Source: Kushneria aurantia DSM 21353 (lineage in GTDB: Bacteria; Pseudomonadota; Gammaproteobacteria; Pseudomonadales; Halomonadaceae). Taken from it: a stretch of 64,000 bases of DNA. Shown here in pieces: positions 19,226 through 29,348 of the stretch (positions are counted from its first letter, which is position 1; each line of letters opens with the position of its first letter). A model generated the notes under the pieces. It saw only the letters and a list, made by a program, of their open reading frames with translations. It did no database searches and was not told the DNA's origin. Made by a program: the position numbers and the translations under genes. The stretch is taken from contig NZ_KB907871.1 in NCBI RefSeq assembly GCF_000382245.1, positions 1-64,000 on the forward strand, read 5' to 3'.

Positions 19226-19408
19226 ACACACCTCGGGGATCTCGGGATTCATGATTTACGCGACACCATTGACCTCCTGCCTGATGACGGACAGCATACA
19301 CTCAAGATCGTCATGGAACTGCCGGGCCACAGCATCATCGTGATGACACAGCGATACGCACACCTTTCACCGCACCGGGTCCGCGAAGCGGTTAACCGAA
19401 TTGAATGG
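19226..19408 (+). pseudogene. Tyrosine-type integrase, C-terminal fragment
   Basis: One open frame reads GIHDLRDTID at 19244-19273 (the HxxR box of tyrosine recombinases) and LPGHSIIVMTQRYAHLSPHR at about 19319-19378. The latter carries the GHS box and the nucleophile tyrosine. The following REAVNRIEW is also typical. Everything N-terminal is missing, and the segment between the boxes (LLPDDGQHTLKIVME) differs from the usual helix. The fragment points at the 3' end of the tRNA-Leu gene 84 bases away, which is a classic integration site. It is the scar of an old island or phage. Confidence 0.8.
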
Positions 19409-19491
19409 CTCGTCACAATCAGGTCACACCGGCAATCAAGCAGCCCAGCTCGAGGAGAGCATCGAGGGTCGAAAAGCCTTGTAGATCAAGA

Positions 19492-19576
19492 TGGTGCGGA
19501 AGGAGAGACTCGAACTCTCACGCCTTGCGGCACTGGAACCTAAATCCAGCGTGTCTACCAATTCCACCACTCCCGC
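19492..19576 (-). tRNA. tRNA-Leu (anticodon UAG)
   Basis: The 85-base minus-strand sequence begins GCGGGAGTGGTGGAATTGGT and ends CTCTCCTTCCGCACCA, with CCA encoded. The acceptor arms pair, the anticodon stem is CTGGA/TCCAG around TTTAGGT (anticodon TAG), the variable arm is long as in class II tRNAs (TGCCGCAAGGCGT region), and the T arm contains GTTCGAGTC. It resembles Escherichia coli leuW. A good promoter lies just upstream (19588-19615). Confidence 0.96.
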
Positions 19577-19587
19577 GAGTGCGGCGT

Positions 19588-19615
19588 ATTCTAACCGCTG
19601 CACAGGGGCAGTCAA
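19588..19615 (-). promoter_or_regulatory. Promoter of tRNA-Leu
   Basis: On the minus strand TTGACT (19615-19610) is followed after 16 bases by TAGAAT (19593-19588). The -10 box ends 11 bases before the first base of the tRNA, the usual spacing for a tRNA promoter. Confidence 0.75.
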
Positions 19616-19632
19616 ATGGCGCGTTTCGAATA

Positions 19633-19658
19633 CAAGAAAAGCCCCTCGAAAGAGGGGC
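19633..19658 (-). terminator. Intrinsic terminator upstream of tRNA-Leu
   Basis: GCCCCTC and GAGGGGC (19641-19658) form a 7-bp stem with a 4-base loop. On the minus strand it is followed by TTTTCTTG, a proper U-tract. It would stop a minus-strand transcript coming from the right of 19658, yet no minus-strand gene is recognised there. Confidence 0.8.
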
Positions 19659-19998
19659 AATGTTACCCGGTAGGATGTCTTGCCTATAGTGTGACCGCTT
19701 TATCGCAGCGGGGTTCCACAAGGGGCCATTTTTTATGTCCGCCATCCCTGGCAGACATCCTCTGGACCGCCTTCGGCGTTAAAAATCATTCCCGACGATT
19801 TTTTATTCACCCGGCCTGCGTATTCTCGGCAACACCGTCACGGCCTGGCCGTGGCTGAAGCCGGGCAGGCCAATCCTGGTCCAATGCCCTATACCGTAAA
19901 ACTGTTTATCCATCCATATTATGTTGGACTATGCTGTACGCCGCTGGCACGGAACGCCATCGCACGCTTCTCTTATCGCAGAGACAAAGGGATTTATC
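19659..19998. other. Gene-free region between tRNA-Leu and the small-gene cluster
   Basis: About 340 bases contain no gene that I can support. The plus strand must hold the promoter of the small-gene cluster starting at 19999. The minus strand ends in a clear terminator (19633-19658), so a short untranslated RNA made from this strand is possible, but no promoter is good enough to claim one. Confidence 0.4.
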
Positions 19999-20229
19999 AT
20001 GAAAAGATCGGTCACCTCCCTCCATGCCCAACTGCCGCAGGCACCCTGCTGCCCCGATTGCGGCGTAGCGCTCGAATGGCCGGCACGGCTGCCCGATCAT
20101 CATCAACTCTACTGCGGCAACGGCCACTATCTCTGTACCATGGGTGAATTCCGTCTGGCCGCCCGGGAGTTGCTCATGGCCGAAGAACTGCTCCACCATC
20201 GCTACTCTCCGCTGCGCCGAGCAGGCTGA
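19999..20229 (+). CDS. Small zinc-ribbon-like protein
   Basis: This 76-residue protein has cysteines arranged as CCPDCG (about 15-20) and YCGNGHYLC (about 38-46), a spacing that suggests one zinc ribbon. The start at 19999 is supported by AAAGGGA about 8 bases upstream. The C-terminal third is a charged helix (ELLMAEELLHHRYSP). It has no membrane or export signal. Function is unknown. It is the first of four closely spaced small genes (19999-21093) reading in one direction, so an operon is likely. Confidence 0.6.
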   Translation: MKRSVTSLHAQLPQAPCCPDCGVALEWPARLPDHHQLYCGNGHYLCTMGEFRLAARELLMAEELLHHRYSPLRRAG

Positions 20230-20241
20230 AGGGAGGCTCCC

Positions 20242-20595
20242 ATGACAAAATTCATTCCCCGTATCGCCATCCTGCTCTCGGTGCTGATGCTGCCGGCGCT
20301 GACCACGGCGGCTTCGCAGACCGACAGCGCAGCGCAGCAGCGTTTCGAACAGTCGCAGCAGCATAGCGAGATTCAGCGCCGTCAGGCCGACATCGAACGG
20401 CAGCAGGCGGAGCTGCGCCGCCGCGCCCAAAACGCCGGCAGCGCAGCCGACAGTAGCAGCGCACAGCTTCAGCAACAGCTGCGCCAATCACAGCGCCAGC
20501 TCAGGCAGCAGCAGCGCGACTACCGTCAGCAGCCTCCGGACAGCGGGCGTCAGATTCCCGACAGCACAAGCAGTGGCAATGACCGCCTGCGCTGA
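20242..20595 (+). CDS. Exported Gln/Arg-rich coiled-coil protein
   Basis: The 117-residue protein has a signal peptide (MTKFIPRIAILLSVLMLPAL, cleavage probably after TTAA) and a mature part dominated by Gln, Arg, Glu and Ser with heptad-like repeats (RQADIERQQAELRRRAQ; QLQQQLRQSQRQLRQQQRD). It is therefore predicted to be a periplasmic coiled coil. A Shine-Dalgarno AAGGGAGG lies 7 bases before the ATG. It starts 12 bases after the zinc-ribbon gene. No family is recognised. Confidence 0.6.
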   Translation: MTKFIPRIAILLSVLMLPALTTAASQTDSAAQQRFEQSQQHSEIQRRQADIERQQAELRRRAQNAGSAADSSSAQLQQQLRQSQRQLRQQQRDYRQQPPDSGRQIPDSTSSGNDRLR

Positions 20596-20635
20596 TAGAC
20601 TGAGCGTATTCCCGGCATCGGACTGTGAGGTCGAT

Positions 20636-20848
20636 ATGAGCGACGGCGCCTGCTACCCCGAGCATCTTACCCCCTGTCAGGAGTGGGCCGCACGCTGGCT
20701 CGACGCCTATCTGGAGTGTCCCGGTGAGGCCTGGGATACCTTCGAGTCAGCCCACCGCACGGCCTTTATTCTCCTGCGGGTGACCCGCCCTCATCTCGGC
20801 GCAGAGGTACTGATCGACTCTCTGATCGAGGCGCAGATGGTGTCATGA
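20636..20848 (+). CDS. Small hypothetical protein
   Basis: This 70-residue acidic protein begins MSDGACYPEHLTPCQEWAAR and looks soluble and helical. The start at 20636 follows GAGGTCGAT; a longer in-frame version upstream overlaps the previous gene and is less likely. Its stop overlaps the next gene as ATGA (20845-20848), so the two are translationally coupled. The function is unknown. Confidence 0.55.
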   Translation: MSDGACYPEHLTPCQEWAARWLDAYLECPGEAWDTFESAHRTAFILLRVTRPHLGAEVLIDSLIEAQMVS

Positions 20849-21093
20849 GCGCTGCAAAATCCGAGCCCGACAGCGAACAGGACCACCCGCCCGGCTATCG
20901 CTCGCTGCCCAACCCGCTGCCGAGCAATCTACGCTACCGCGCCGTGCTGTGGCAGGAGCGCCTGAACTGGCTATTGCTGACGGTGCTGATACTGTTCAGC
21001 CCGATTGTGCTGAGCCTGGTCATCGCCGGCGCCCAAAACGTTCCCCTGCCCTTTTCGATGCCATCGCTGCCCGCGCTGGCACTCCCCTGGTAA
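20845..21093 (+). CDS. Small single-span membrane protein
   Basis: The 82-residue protein has a Pro/Ser-rich polar N-terminus (about 1-38), one strong membrane helix (WLLLTVLILFSPIVLSLVI, about 42-60) and a short Pro-rich tail. It is coupled to the preceding gene through an ATGA overlap. It ends 9 bases before the convergent cobA/cysG-like gene. The function is unknown. Confidence 0.55.
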   Translation: MSAAKSEPDSEQDHPPGYRSLPNPLPSNLRYRAVLWQERLNWLLLTVLILFSPIVLSLVIAGAQNVPLPFSMPSLPALALPW

Positions 21094-21102
21094 GCCGCGC
21101 GG

Positions 21103-22284
21103 CTACTGGCTGTCGGCGCGCGACAGCGGTGTGGGATGTTTGCCGTTACCGCTCTGCCAGCCCAGGCTGCGCGCCATATCCGCGGCAAACCACCCAAGCT
21201 GCTCATGCAGGCGTACGACCTCACCGACAATAATCAGCGTCGGCGGCATCGCCTGAAGCTCGCCACGGCGCTCCGGCAGGTCGGAGAGCGTACCGACATG
21301 CACACGCTGGCGGGCCGTGGTGCCCTGCTCCACCAGCGCGATCGGCGTTTCGGCGGCGAGGCCGTGTTCGATCAGCCGTGTGCAGATAGTCGCAAGCGTT
21401 CCCAGTCCCATGTAGAACACCAGCGTCTGCCCCGCTGATGCCAGAGTGTGCCAGTCCAGATCACAGCTGCCGTTGCGCAGATGACCGGTGACAAAGCGCA
21501 CTGACTGAGCGTAGTCACGATGCGTCAGGGCGATGCCCGTATAGGCAGAAACGCCGGTAGCGGCAGTAATCCCGGGCACCACCTCGAAGGAGAGCCCCTG
21601 CTCGGCCAGCGCCTGCAGCTCCTCGCCGCCGCGGCCGAAAATGAAGGGATCACCGCCCTTGAGTCGCACCACCCGATAACCGCCGCGCACCCAGTTGATC
21701 AGCGCCTCGTTGATGCCCTCCTGGGGAACGCTGTGCTGCGAGCGCGCCTTGCCGACATAGAGCCGCCGCGCCTCGGGGTTGGCCAGCGCCAGAATTTCCG
21801 GGCTGACCAGTCGGTCATGAACGATCACCTCCGCATCCCGCAGCCGCTCCAGCGCGCGCAGGGTCAGCAGGCCGGGATCGCCGGGCCCGGCCCCCACCAG
21901 TGCCACGTGGCCGCGTCGCAGCCCTGCCGACTCGGTGGGCGCCAGCGTGCGGGTACGCGGCGGTAGACGTACGCTGGAGCGCTGCGGCAACCGCGGCGCG
22001 AATACCGCAATACCCAGCTCAATGGCGCGCTCGACCCACTGCTCGTCTCGCTCGCGACAGCCGGTGGCCACCAGCCACAGCTGACCGCTACCGGGCGATT
22101 CATCAGTCCGCCGCCAGCCCTGCGCCTCGGCCAGTGCCGCCAACGCCGGCATCGCGTCGCCGTGCAGGGTCAGGGCGAGATCGAGCCCCTCGAACTGACG
22201 GGCCAGCTCCAGGGCGTCGCGGCCGGCGCCGATCAGATGAGCCTCGAGGTGGCGCGGATCAAACTGAAGTGAAAGCAGCTCCAT
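21103..22284 (-). CDS. Uroporphyrinogen-III C-methyltransferase with a shortened CysG N-terminal domain
   Basis: The C-terminal part (from about residue 125, [20 protein letters not shown]) is a complete SAM-dependent methyltransferase (SUMT/CobA) that makes precorrin-2 for siroheme and cobalamin. It shows [50 protein letters not shown] and the GTLSDLP ending. The first ~120 residues look like a remnant of the CysG dehydrogenase/ferrochelatase domain ([18 protein letters not shown] resembles its NAD-binding turn). They are about 90 residues shorter than that domain in full CysG. Oxidation and iron insertion may thus need another enzyme. It follows serS, a known pairing in Pseudomonas-like genomes. 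Confidence 0.85.
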   Translation of the reverse strand: MELLSLQFDPRHLEAHLIGAGRDALELARQFEGLDLALTLHGDAMPALAALAEAQGWRRTDESPGSGQLWLVATGCRERDEQWVERAIELGIAVFAPRLPQRSSVRLPPRTRTLAPTESAGLRRGHVALVGAGPGDPGLLTLRALERLRDAEVIVHDRLVSPEILALANPEARRLYVGKARSQHSVPQEGINEALINWVRGGYRVVRLKGGDPFIFGRGGEELQALAEQGLSFEVVPGITAATGVSAYTGIALTHRDYAQSVRFVTGHLRNGSCDLDWHTLASAGQTLVFYMGLGTLATICTRLIEHGLAAETPIALVEQGTTARQRVHVGTLSDLPERRGELQAMPPTLIIVGEVVRLHEQLGWFAADMARSLGWQSGNGKHPTPLSRADSQ

Positions 22285-22292
22285 GGGTCACT

Positions 22293-22315
22293 CTCGTCGA
22301 TTTATTCAGCGCTTC
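22293..22315. repeat. Relic end of the MITE family, between serS and the methyltransferase gene
   Basis: The 23 bases from 22293 to 22315 (ending tttattcagcgcttc) are identical to the terminal part of the MITE copy at 61350-61508. The rest of the element is absent. It looks like a solo end left by deletion, or an old insertion that decayed. Confidence 0.65.
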
Positions 22316-22347
22316 ATTATCGCTCGTGTTGTTATCGAACGTCGTCG

Positions 22348-23751
<1,404 letters not shown>

Positions 23752-23917
23752 CTATCGCATCACTTTACGTCAACACGCTTTACTTCCACGCGTTGCACCA
23801 CAACGCCTCGAGCGGCGCACCATTATGCGCTCAACCCCGGCGATGGCGACAGCCCATTCCGGGGCACACAGGCCCTTTCGGCAACCGCCCGGGCGCTCAC
23901 CGCAGCCAGTGACCATC

Positions 23918-26900
23918 ATGATTGCAGACACCGATACTCTTTCAGGCCGCGAGCCGCTCGCCCTTGCACAGCGCTACCGGCAGTTTCTCGACCGCCTTGC
24001 CGAACACGGTTTTGACGGCGATATCGCCGCCGACGAGGCCAATCGGGTGGTGCTCGCCACCGACAACTCCATCTATCAGCGTCCTCCGCAGGCGGTGCTT
24101 TATCCCCGCAGCGGCGAGGATGTCCGCCTGATCGCGGCGCTGGCCGGCGAGCGCGAGTTCCACGACATCATCATCGCCCCGCGCGGCGGCGGCACCGGTA
24201 CCAACGGCCAGTCGCTGACCGATGGTCTGGTGGTCGATGTCAGTCGCCACATGAACCGTATCCTCGAGATCGACGTCGACAACCGCCGTGTGCGGGTCGA
24301 GGCCGGGGTGGTCAAGGATCAGCTCAACGCCGCACTGAAACCCCACGGCCTGTTTTTCGCCCCCGAGCTTTCGACCTCCAACCGCGCTACCCTCGGCGGC
24401 ATGATCGCCACCGACGCCTGCGGCCAGGGCTCGCGCGCCTATGGCAAGACGCGCCACCACGTGCTCTCTCTCGATGTTGCCCTGGTCGGCGGCGAGCGCT
24501 TCGAAAGCCGGCCGCTGGACGACGCCGAGCTCGAGGCGGCGTGCCGACGCGACGACCGGGTCGGCGCCGTGCATCGCGCCGCGCGGGAGATCATCGACAG
24601 CCGCGGCGAGCAGATCGCAGCGGTCTTTCCGACGCTCAACCGCAGCCTGACCGGCTATGACCTGGCCCACCTGCGCACCGAGGATGGCCGTTTCGACCTC
24701 AACAGCGTGCTGTGTGGCGGCGAGGGCACCCTCGGACTGGTGATCGAGGCGACGCTCAACGTACTGCCCGTGCCGCGCTTCTCGACGCTGATCAATGTGC
24801 GCTACGCGGGCTTCATGGACGCCCTGCGCGACGCCCGCGCGCTGATGGGCGAGGATGACAGCCGTGACGCCCCCACCTCGATCGAGACCATCGACGATAA
24901 GGTGCTGATGCTCGCCATGGAGGATATCGTCTGGGAGGGCGTGGCGGACTACTTTCCCGCCGGCGATGAAGACGCCCCGGCGGTGCGCGGCATCAATCTG
25001 GTGGAGTTCAATGACGACGACCAGCAGCGCCTCGCCGAGCGCGTCGAGCGCTTTACCGCCGCGCTCGACGGCGACGCCTCGGTCACCCGGCTGGGCTGGA
25101 CGCAGGCCAGCGGGCGGGAGCGGATCATCGCCGTCTACGGCATGCGCAAGCGCGCGGTGGGTCTGCTGGGCAATGTGAAGGGCGAAAAGCGGCCCCTTCC
25201 CTTCGTCGAGGATACCGCCGTCCCCCCCGAACGGCTGGCCGATTTCATCGCCGAATTTCGCGCCCTGCTCGACGAGTACGGCCTCGAGTACGGCATGTTC
25301 GGTCACGTCGATGCCGGCGTACTGCATGTGCGGCCGGCGCTCGACATGAAAGACCCCGACCAGGCGGCCATGATCCGCCCCCTCTCCGACCGCGTGGTGG
25401 CCCTCACGCAGCGCTACGGCGGGCTTTTGTGGGGCGAGCACGGCAAGGGTATCCGCTCGGAGTACACGCCGGCCTTTTTCGGCGAGCTGTATCCGGCACT
25501 GCAGCAGCTCAAGGGCGCCTTCGACCCGCACAATCAGCTCAACCCCGGCAAGATCGCTACCCCACCGGACAGCGACGCCCGGCTGCTGACCATCGACGGC
25601 GTGACCACGCGCGGTGAACTGGATCGCAGCATCGATGAACGGGTGTGGCAGCACTACGCCAGCGCCGTCTACTGCAACGGCAACGGCGCCTGCTACAACG
25701 TCGACCCCGACGACGCCATGTGCCCTTCCTGGAAGGCAACCCGCGAGCGCGTGCATTCGCCCAAGGGGCGCGCCAGTCTGATGCGCGAGTGGCTGCGCCG
25801 CGAGCAGGCCGCCGGCCGCGACGTTCTCGCCGAAGCCGACGCACAGCGCCATGCGAGCCCCCTCAAGCGGCTGGCGGGACTGCCGCGCCGATTACTCAAC
25901 CGCTATCGTCGGCAAGGCGATTTCGATGACCAGGTCCATGACGCCATGTCCGGCTGCCTGGCGTGCAAGTCCTGCGCCGGGCAGTGCCCCATCCGGGTCA
26001 ACGTGCCGGACTTCAGAAGCCGCTTTCTGGAGCTCTACCACGGCCGTCGTGCCCGCCCGCTGCGCGATCATCTGATCGCTCGGCTGGAGTCGCTGATGCC
26101 GCGGCTGGCCCCCGCCGCGCCGCTCTACAACGCCGTCGTGGCACAACCCGGGGTGCAGCGTCTGGTGGCGCGCACCCTCGGCATGGTCGATCTTCCCACC
26201 TTCTCGCCCGACAGCTTCCACCGCCAGCTGAAAAGCTGGGGCATCGCCGAGGCCACGCCCACCTCGCTGGGACGGCTCACCGAGCGGCAGAAGGCGCGCA
26301 GCGTGATCGTGGTGCAGGACGCCTTCACCAGCTGGTTCGATGCGCCGGTGGCGCGCCAGTTTGTCGAGTGTCTGACGCGACTGGGTGTGCGGGTCTTTGT
26401 TGCCCCCTTTCGTCCCAACGGCAAGCCGATGCACGTGCAGGGCTTTATCGGCGGCTTCGAGCGCGCCGCCCGACAGCAGGCGGCGCACCTGAGGGCGCTG
26501 GCTCGCTTCGATGTGCCGCTGGTGGGCCTCGACCCGGCGATGACGCTGACCTACCGTCAGGAGTATCGCGACGCCGTCGAGCCGGCGCTGCTGCCGCAGG
26601 TGCTGCTGCCGCAGGAGTGGCTGGTGTCGATGACCACTTCGCTGGCCCCGAGCGGTCTGAGCCGCGACGAGCGGCCCTTTTATCTGCTCGGCCACTGTAC
26701 CGAAAAGACCAACGCCCCGGGCAGCCAGCAGGCCTGGCAGCAGGTCTTCGAGGCCTTCGGACTGCAGCTGGAGACGGTCGCCACCGGCTGCTGCGGCATG
26801 TCCGGCACCTACGGCCATGAAGCGCGCCATCTCGACACCTCGCGCACCATCTATACGCAGTCGTGGCAGCCGGCGCTGGCACGGCTGGATCAGCAGCGGG

Positions 26901-27019
26901 TGCTGGCCACCGGCTACTCCTGTCGCAGCCAGGTAAAACGCCTTGCCGGGACTCAACTGCGGCACCCGCTTCAGGCTCTGCTACAGCACCTGAAACAGCA
27001 GCGCGTGAGCGGCCCCTGA
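23918..27019 (+). CDS. ydiJ: YdiJ-type FAD-linked oxidase/dehydrogenase with Fe-S domain
   Basis: The 1033-residue protein joins three parts. The first is an FAD-binding PCMH domain (PRGGGTGTNGQSLTDGLVVD, about 90-109). The second is an FAD-linked oxidase C-terminal domain with GMFGHVDAGVLHVRPALDMK (about 465-484). The third is a C-terminal Fe-S/CCG region with CLACKSCAGQCPIRVN (about 685-700) and CCGMSGTYGHE (about 961-971). YdiJ of Escherichia coli has this architecture (1018 residues); related enzymes oxidise D-2-hydroxyacids such as D-2-hydroxyglutarate and pass electrons to the respiratory chain. The substrate here is inferred. The start at 23918 (MIADTDTLSG) gives family length; a much longer in-frame start upstream lacks similarity. 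Confidence 0.9.
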   Translation: MIADTDTLSGREPLALAQRYRQFLDRLAEHGFDGDIAADEANRVVLATDNSIYQRPPQAVLYPRSGEDVRLIAALAGEREFHDIIIAPRGGGTGTNGQSLTDGLVVDVSRHMNRILEIDVDNRRVRVEAGVVKDQLNAALKPHGLFFAPELSTSNRATLGGMIATDACGQGSRAYGKTRHHVLSLDVALVGGERFESRPLDDAELEAACRRDDRVGAVHRAAREIIDSRGEQIAAVFPTLNRSLTGYDLAHLRTEDGRFDLNSVLCGGEGTLGLVIEATLNVLPVPRFSTLINVRYAGFMDALRDARALMGEDDSRDAPTSIETIDDKVLMLAMEDIVWEGVADYFPAGDEDAPAVRGINLVEFNDDDQQRLAERVERFTAALDGDASVTRLGWTQASGRERIIAVYGMRKRAVGLLGNVKGEKRPLPFVEDTAVPPERLADFIAEFRALLDEYGLEYGMFGHVDAGVLHVRPALDMKDPDQAAMIRPLSDRVVALTQRYGGLLWGEHGKGIRSEYTPAFFGELYPALQQLKGAFDPHNQLNPGKIATPPDSDARLLTIDGVTTRGELDRSIDERVWQHYASAVYCNGNGACYNVDPDDAMCPSWKATRERVHSPKGRASLMREWLRREQAAGRDVLAEADAQRHASPLKRLAGLPRRLLNRYRRQGDFDDQVHDAMSGCLACKSCAGQCPIRVNVPDFRSRFLELYHGRRARPLRDHLIARLESLMPRLAPAAPLYNAVVAQPGVQRLVARTLGMVDLPTFSPDSFHRQLKSWGIAEATPTSLGRLTERQKARSVIVVQDAFTSWFDAPVARQFVECLTRLGVRVFVAPFRPNGKPMHVQGFIGGFERAARQQAAHLRALARFDVPLVGLDPAMTLTYRQEYRDAVEPALLPQVLLPQEWLVSMTTSLAPSGLSRDERPFYLLGHCTEKTNAPGSQQAWQQVFEAFGLQLETVATGCCGMSGTYGHEARHLDTSRTIYTQSWQPALARLDQQRVLATGYSCRSQVKRLAGTQLRHPLQALLQHLKQQRVSGP

Positions 27020-27240
27020 CGCTCTTTCGAAAAAGCTGAACGGGCGCTTAGCATCGCCGTCGGTCGCGGCCCGGCGATGCCATTGCATGCGTCCCGGGCA
27101 GCGGCTAGTCTGCGCAGCTTTCAGGAAATTCCTGTGGTCGCCGAATCAGTGTCGTCAATGATGCATAAGTCGACATTGGGCTATCCTTCGGGTGCCGTTG
27201 ACCGGACAACAATACCTTTCGCCTACCGGAACTCCGCCGC

Positions 27241-29130
27241 ATGGAACATATCGCTCTCTATCTGGCCCTGATCGGCCTGCTGTCGCTCGCCTGTCAGTGG
27301 GCCGCCTGGCGCGTCCATCTGCCGGCGATCCTGCCGCTGCTGATCGTCGGCATGATTGCCGGCCCGGTGACCGGCTGGCTCGATCCCGACGCCATTCTCG
27401 GCGATCTGCTCTTCCCGCTGGTCTCGCTGGCGGTGGCGGTGATCCTGTTCGAGGGCAGCCTGACGCTGAACTACGAAGACCTGCGCGGCCACGGCCGCAC
27501 CGTCAGCCGTTTGATCACCTGGGGAGTGGTGATTACCGCCATCATCGGCACCCTGGCCGCCTGGTGGCTGCTGGCCATGCCGCTGGAGATCGCCGCGGTG
27601 CTGGGCGGTCTGCTGGTCGTCACCGGCCCGACGGTGGTGATTCCCCTGCTCCAGACGCTGCGCGCCAGGGGCAACCTGACCCAGATTCTGCGCTGGGAGG
27701 GCATCCTGGTCGATCCGGTGGGCGCCCTGCTGGCGGTACTGGTCTACGAGTTCGTGGCGCTGGGACAGGAAAACGGCGCCATGTCCCACACCTTTTTGAT
27801 GTTCGGCAAGGCGATGGCGGTGGGGTTCGGCCTCGGCGCGCTGGGCGGCTGGCTGTGGGGGCTGGTGCTGCGCCATCACTGGCTGCCGCAGCGCATGCAC
27901 AGCTTCGGCACCCTGATGATCATGCTGACCCTGTTCGCCGGCTCCAACGTCCTGTTCGAGGAGTCGGGACTTCTGACCGTCACCGTGATGGGCATCTGGA
28001 TGGCCAACATGCGCGGCCTGCCGGTGCGTCCCATCATCGAGTTCAAGGAGACGCTGACGGTTTTACTGGTGTCGGGACTGTTCATTCTGCTGGCGGCGCG
28101 TATCACTCAGGAACAGCTGGCTACCATCAGCTGGCCCGCCTGGCTGTTTCTCGCCATCCTGATGTTTATCGCCCGTCCGATCACGGTCTGGGTCTGCACT
28201 CTCGGTACCGGACTGCACTGGCGTGAAAAGGCACTGCTCGCCTGGCTGTCGCCGCGCGGTATCGTGGCGGCCGCGGTCGCCTCGCTGTTTGCCATCAAAC
28301 TGGAGCAGGCGGGTGTCGAAGGGGCCGATATGCTGGTGCCGATCACCTTTCTGGTGATCATCGGCACGGTGGTGATTCAGAGCCTGTTCTCGCGCCCCAT
28401 CGTCAAGGCGCTGGGCGTCAACGAGCCGGAACCCACCGGCTTTCTGATCATCGGTGCCAATCCGGTGGCGCGCGCCATCGCCGGCGAGCTGATGGCGCTG
28501 GGCTGGACGGTACGACTGACCGACACCAGCTGGGACGCCGTACAGGAAGCGCGCATGGCAGGACTGCCGGTCTACTACGGCAATCCGCTTTCCGAGCACG
28601 CCGTGCAGCATCTGGAGATGACGGGTATCGGCCGGCTGCTGCCGCTGTCGCCCTACCGCGAGCTGAATAACCTCGCCGCCCTGCACTTCGAGCACAACCT
28701 GGGCCATGGCAATGTCTTTCGCCTTGCCGAGGAGCCCGGTAAAAACGCCAAGCGTCAGCAGGACCGGGCGCTGGGCCACCTGCCAAGGCTGTTCAGCGAG
28801 GAGGCGACCTTCGCCCATCTCGCCAGCCTGATCGCCAACGGCGCCGAGCTGCGGGTGGCACGCATCACCGACAGCTTCACGCTCGATGAGTATCGCCGTA
28901 TTCATAACAGCCGCCTGATGCCGCTGTTCTGCATTTCCGCCAACAACCGGCTGCGGGTACTGCACACCGCCAACGAGCTGACGGTGCGCTCCGGCGAGCG
29001 GCTGGTCAGCCTGATCTATCCCGATTCACCGGCGATGGCCCCCGACGAGCGACAGCAGCGCGCCCTCGACGGCCAGCGCGTCACGCCCGACAACGGCGAT
29101 AGCCATAACCCCGACCGGCTGCCCTCCTGA
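27241..29130 (+). CDS. Na+/H+ (or K+/H+) antiporter, CPA1 family, with regulatory domain
   Basis: The 629-residue protein has about 12-13 membrane helices in residues 1-395. Family motifs include LFEGSLTLNYEDLRG, LVVTGPTVVIPLLQTL and the late LAWLSPRGIVAAAVASLFA. After them a cytosolic segment begins FLIIGANPVARAIAGELMAL (about 401-420), a Rossmann turn like that of TrkA-N/RCK domains, which suggests nucleotide control. Such exchangers expel Na+ in exchange for protons, a key task in a halophile. The gene stands alone: 221 bases separate it from ydiJ, and a 12-bp hairpin follows it. Ion specificity cannot be read from the sequence. Confidence 0.88.
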   Translation: MEHIALYLALIGLLSLACQWAAWRVHLPAILPLLIVGMIAGPVTGWLDPDAILGDLLFPLVSLAVAVILFEGSLTLNYEDLRGHGRTVSRLITWGVVITAIIGTLAAWWLLAMPLEIAAVLGGLLVVTGPTVVIPLLQTLRARGNLTQILRWEGILVDPVGALLAVLVYEFVALGQENGAMSHTFLMFGKAMAVGFGLGALGGWLWGLVLRHHWLPQRMHSFGTLMIMLTLFAGSNVLFEESGLLTVTVMGIWMANMRGLPVRPIIEFKETLTVLLVSGLFILLAARITQEQLATISWPAWLFLAILMFIARPITVWVCTLGTGLHWREKALLAWLSPRGIVAAAVASLFAIKLEQAGVEGADMLVPITFLVIIGTVVIQSLFSRPIVKALGVNEPEPTGFLIIGANPVARAIAGELMALGWTVRLTDTSWDAVQEARMAGLPVYYGNPLSEHAVQHLEMTGIGRLLPLSPYRELNNLAALHFEHNLGHGNVFRLAEEPGKNAKRQQDRALGHLPRLFSEEATFAHLASLIANGAELRVARITDSFTLDEYRRIHNSRLMPLFCISANNRLRVLHTANELTVRSGERLVSLIYPDSPAMAPDERQQRALDGQRVTPDNGDSHNPDRLPS

Positions 29131-29135
29131 GGTAC

Positions 29136-29163
29136 CGAGCGAGCGCCCAGGGGCGCTCGCTCG
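29136..29163 (+). terminator. Strong hairpin after the antiporter gene
   Basis: CGAGCGAGCGCC (29136-29147) pairs perfectly with GGCGCTCGCTCG (29152-29163) around CAGG. No T-run follows, so it may act as a transcript-stabilising 3' end or a weak terminator. Confidence 0.55.
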
Positions 29164-29348
29164 AGATACAGGGCGCGACCTGTCATTTTTCCTGCTGCCG
29201 ATAAAAAAGCGTTCCGCGCCGTAAATTCGATCTGATAAGGTAGGCCGCTGCTTTCTCGCCACGGCATCCTGCTGTCGGCACGGAGAGCAACCGCCTCCTC
29301 AACACCTACCTGGCACAATCAACAAACAGAGACCGGGAGACAACAACC

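Noticed and set aside
19880-19930. Possible LexA (SOS) box in actgtttatccatccat
   Set aside because: The sequence has CTGT but lacks the required ACAG at the right spacing, so it does not fit the gammaproteobacterial consensus.
23942-25852. 636-codon open frame on the minus strand
   Set aside because: It is antisense to the FAD/Fe-S oxidase gene, whose plus-strand motifs are clear.
27192-28226. 344-codon plus-strand frame overlapping the antiporter gene
   Set aside because: It is an alternate frame of the antiporter; its Arg/Gly/Pro-rich product has no membrane helices or family motifs.
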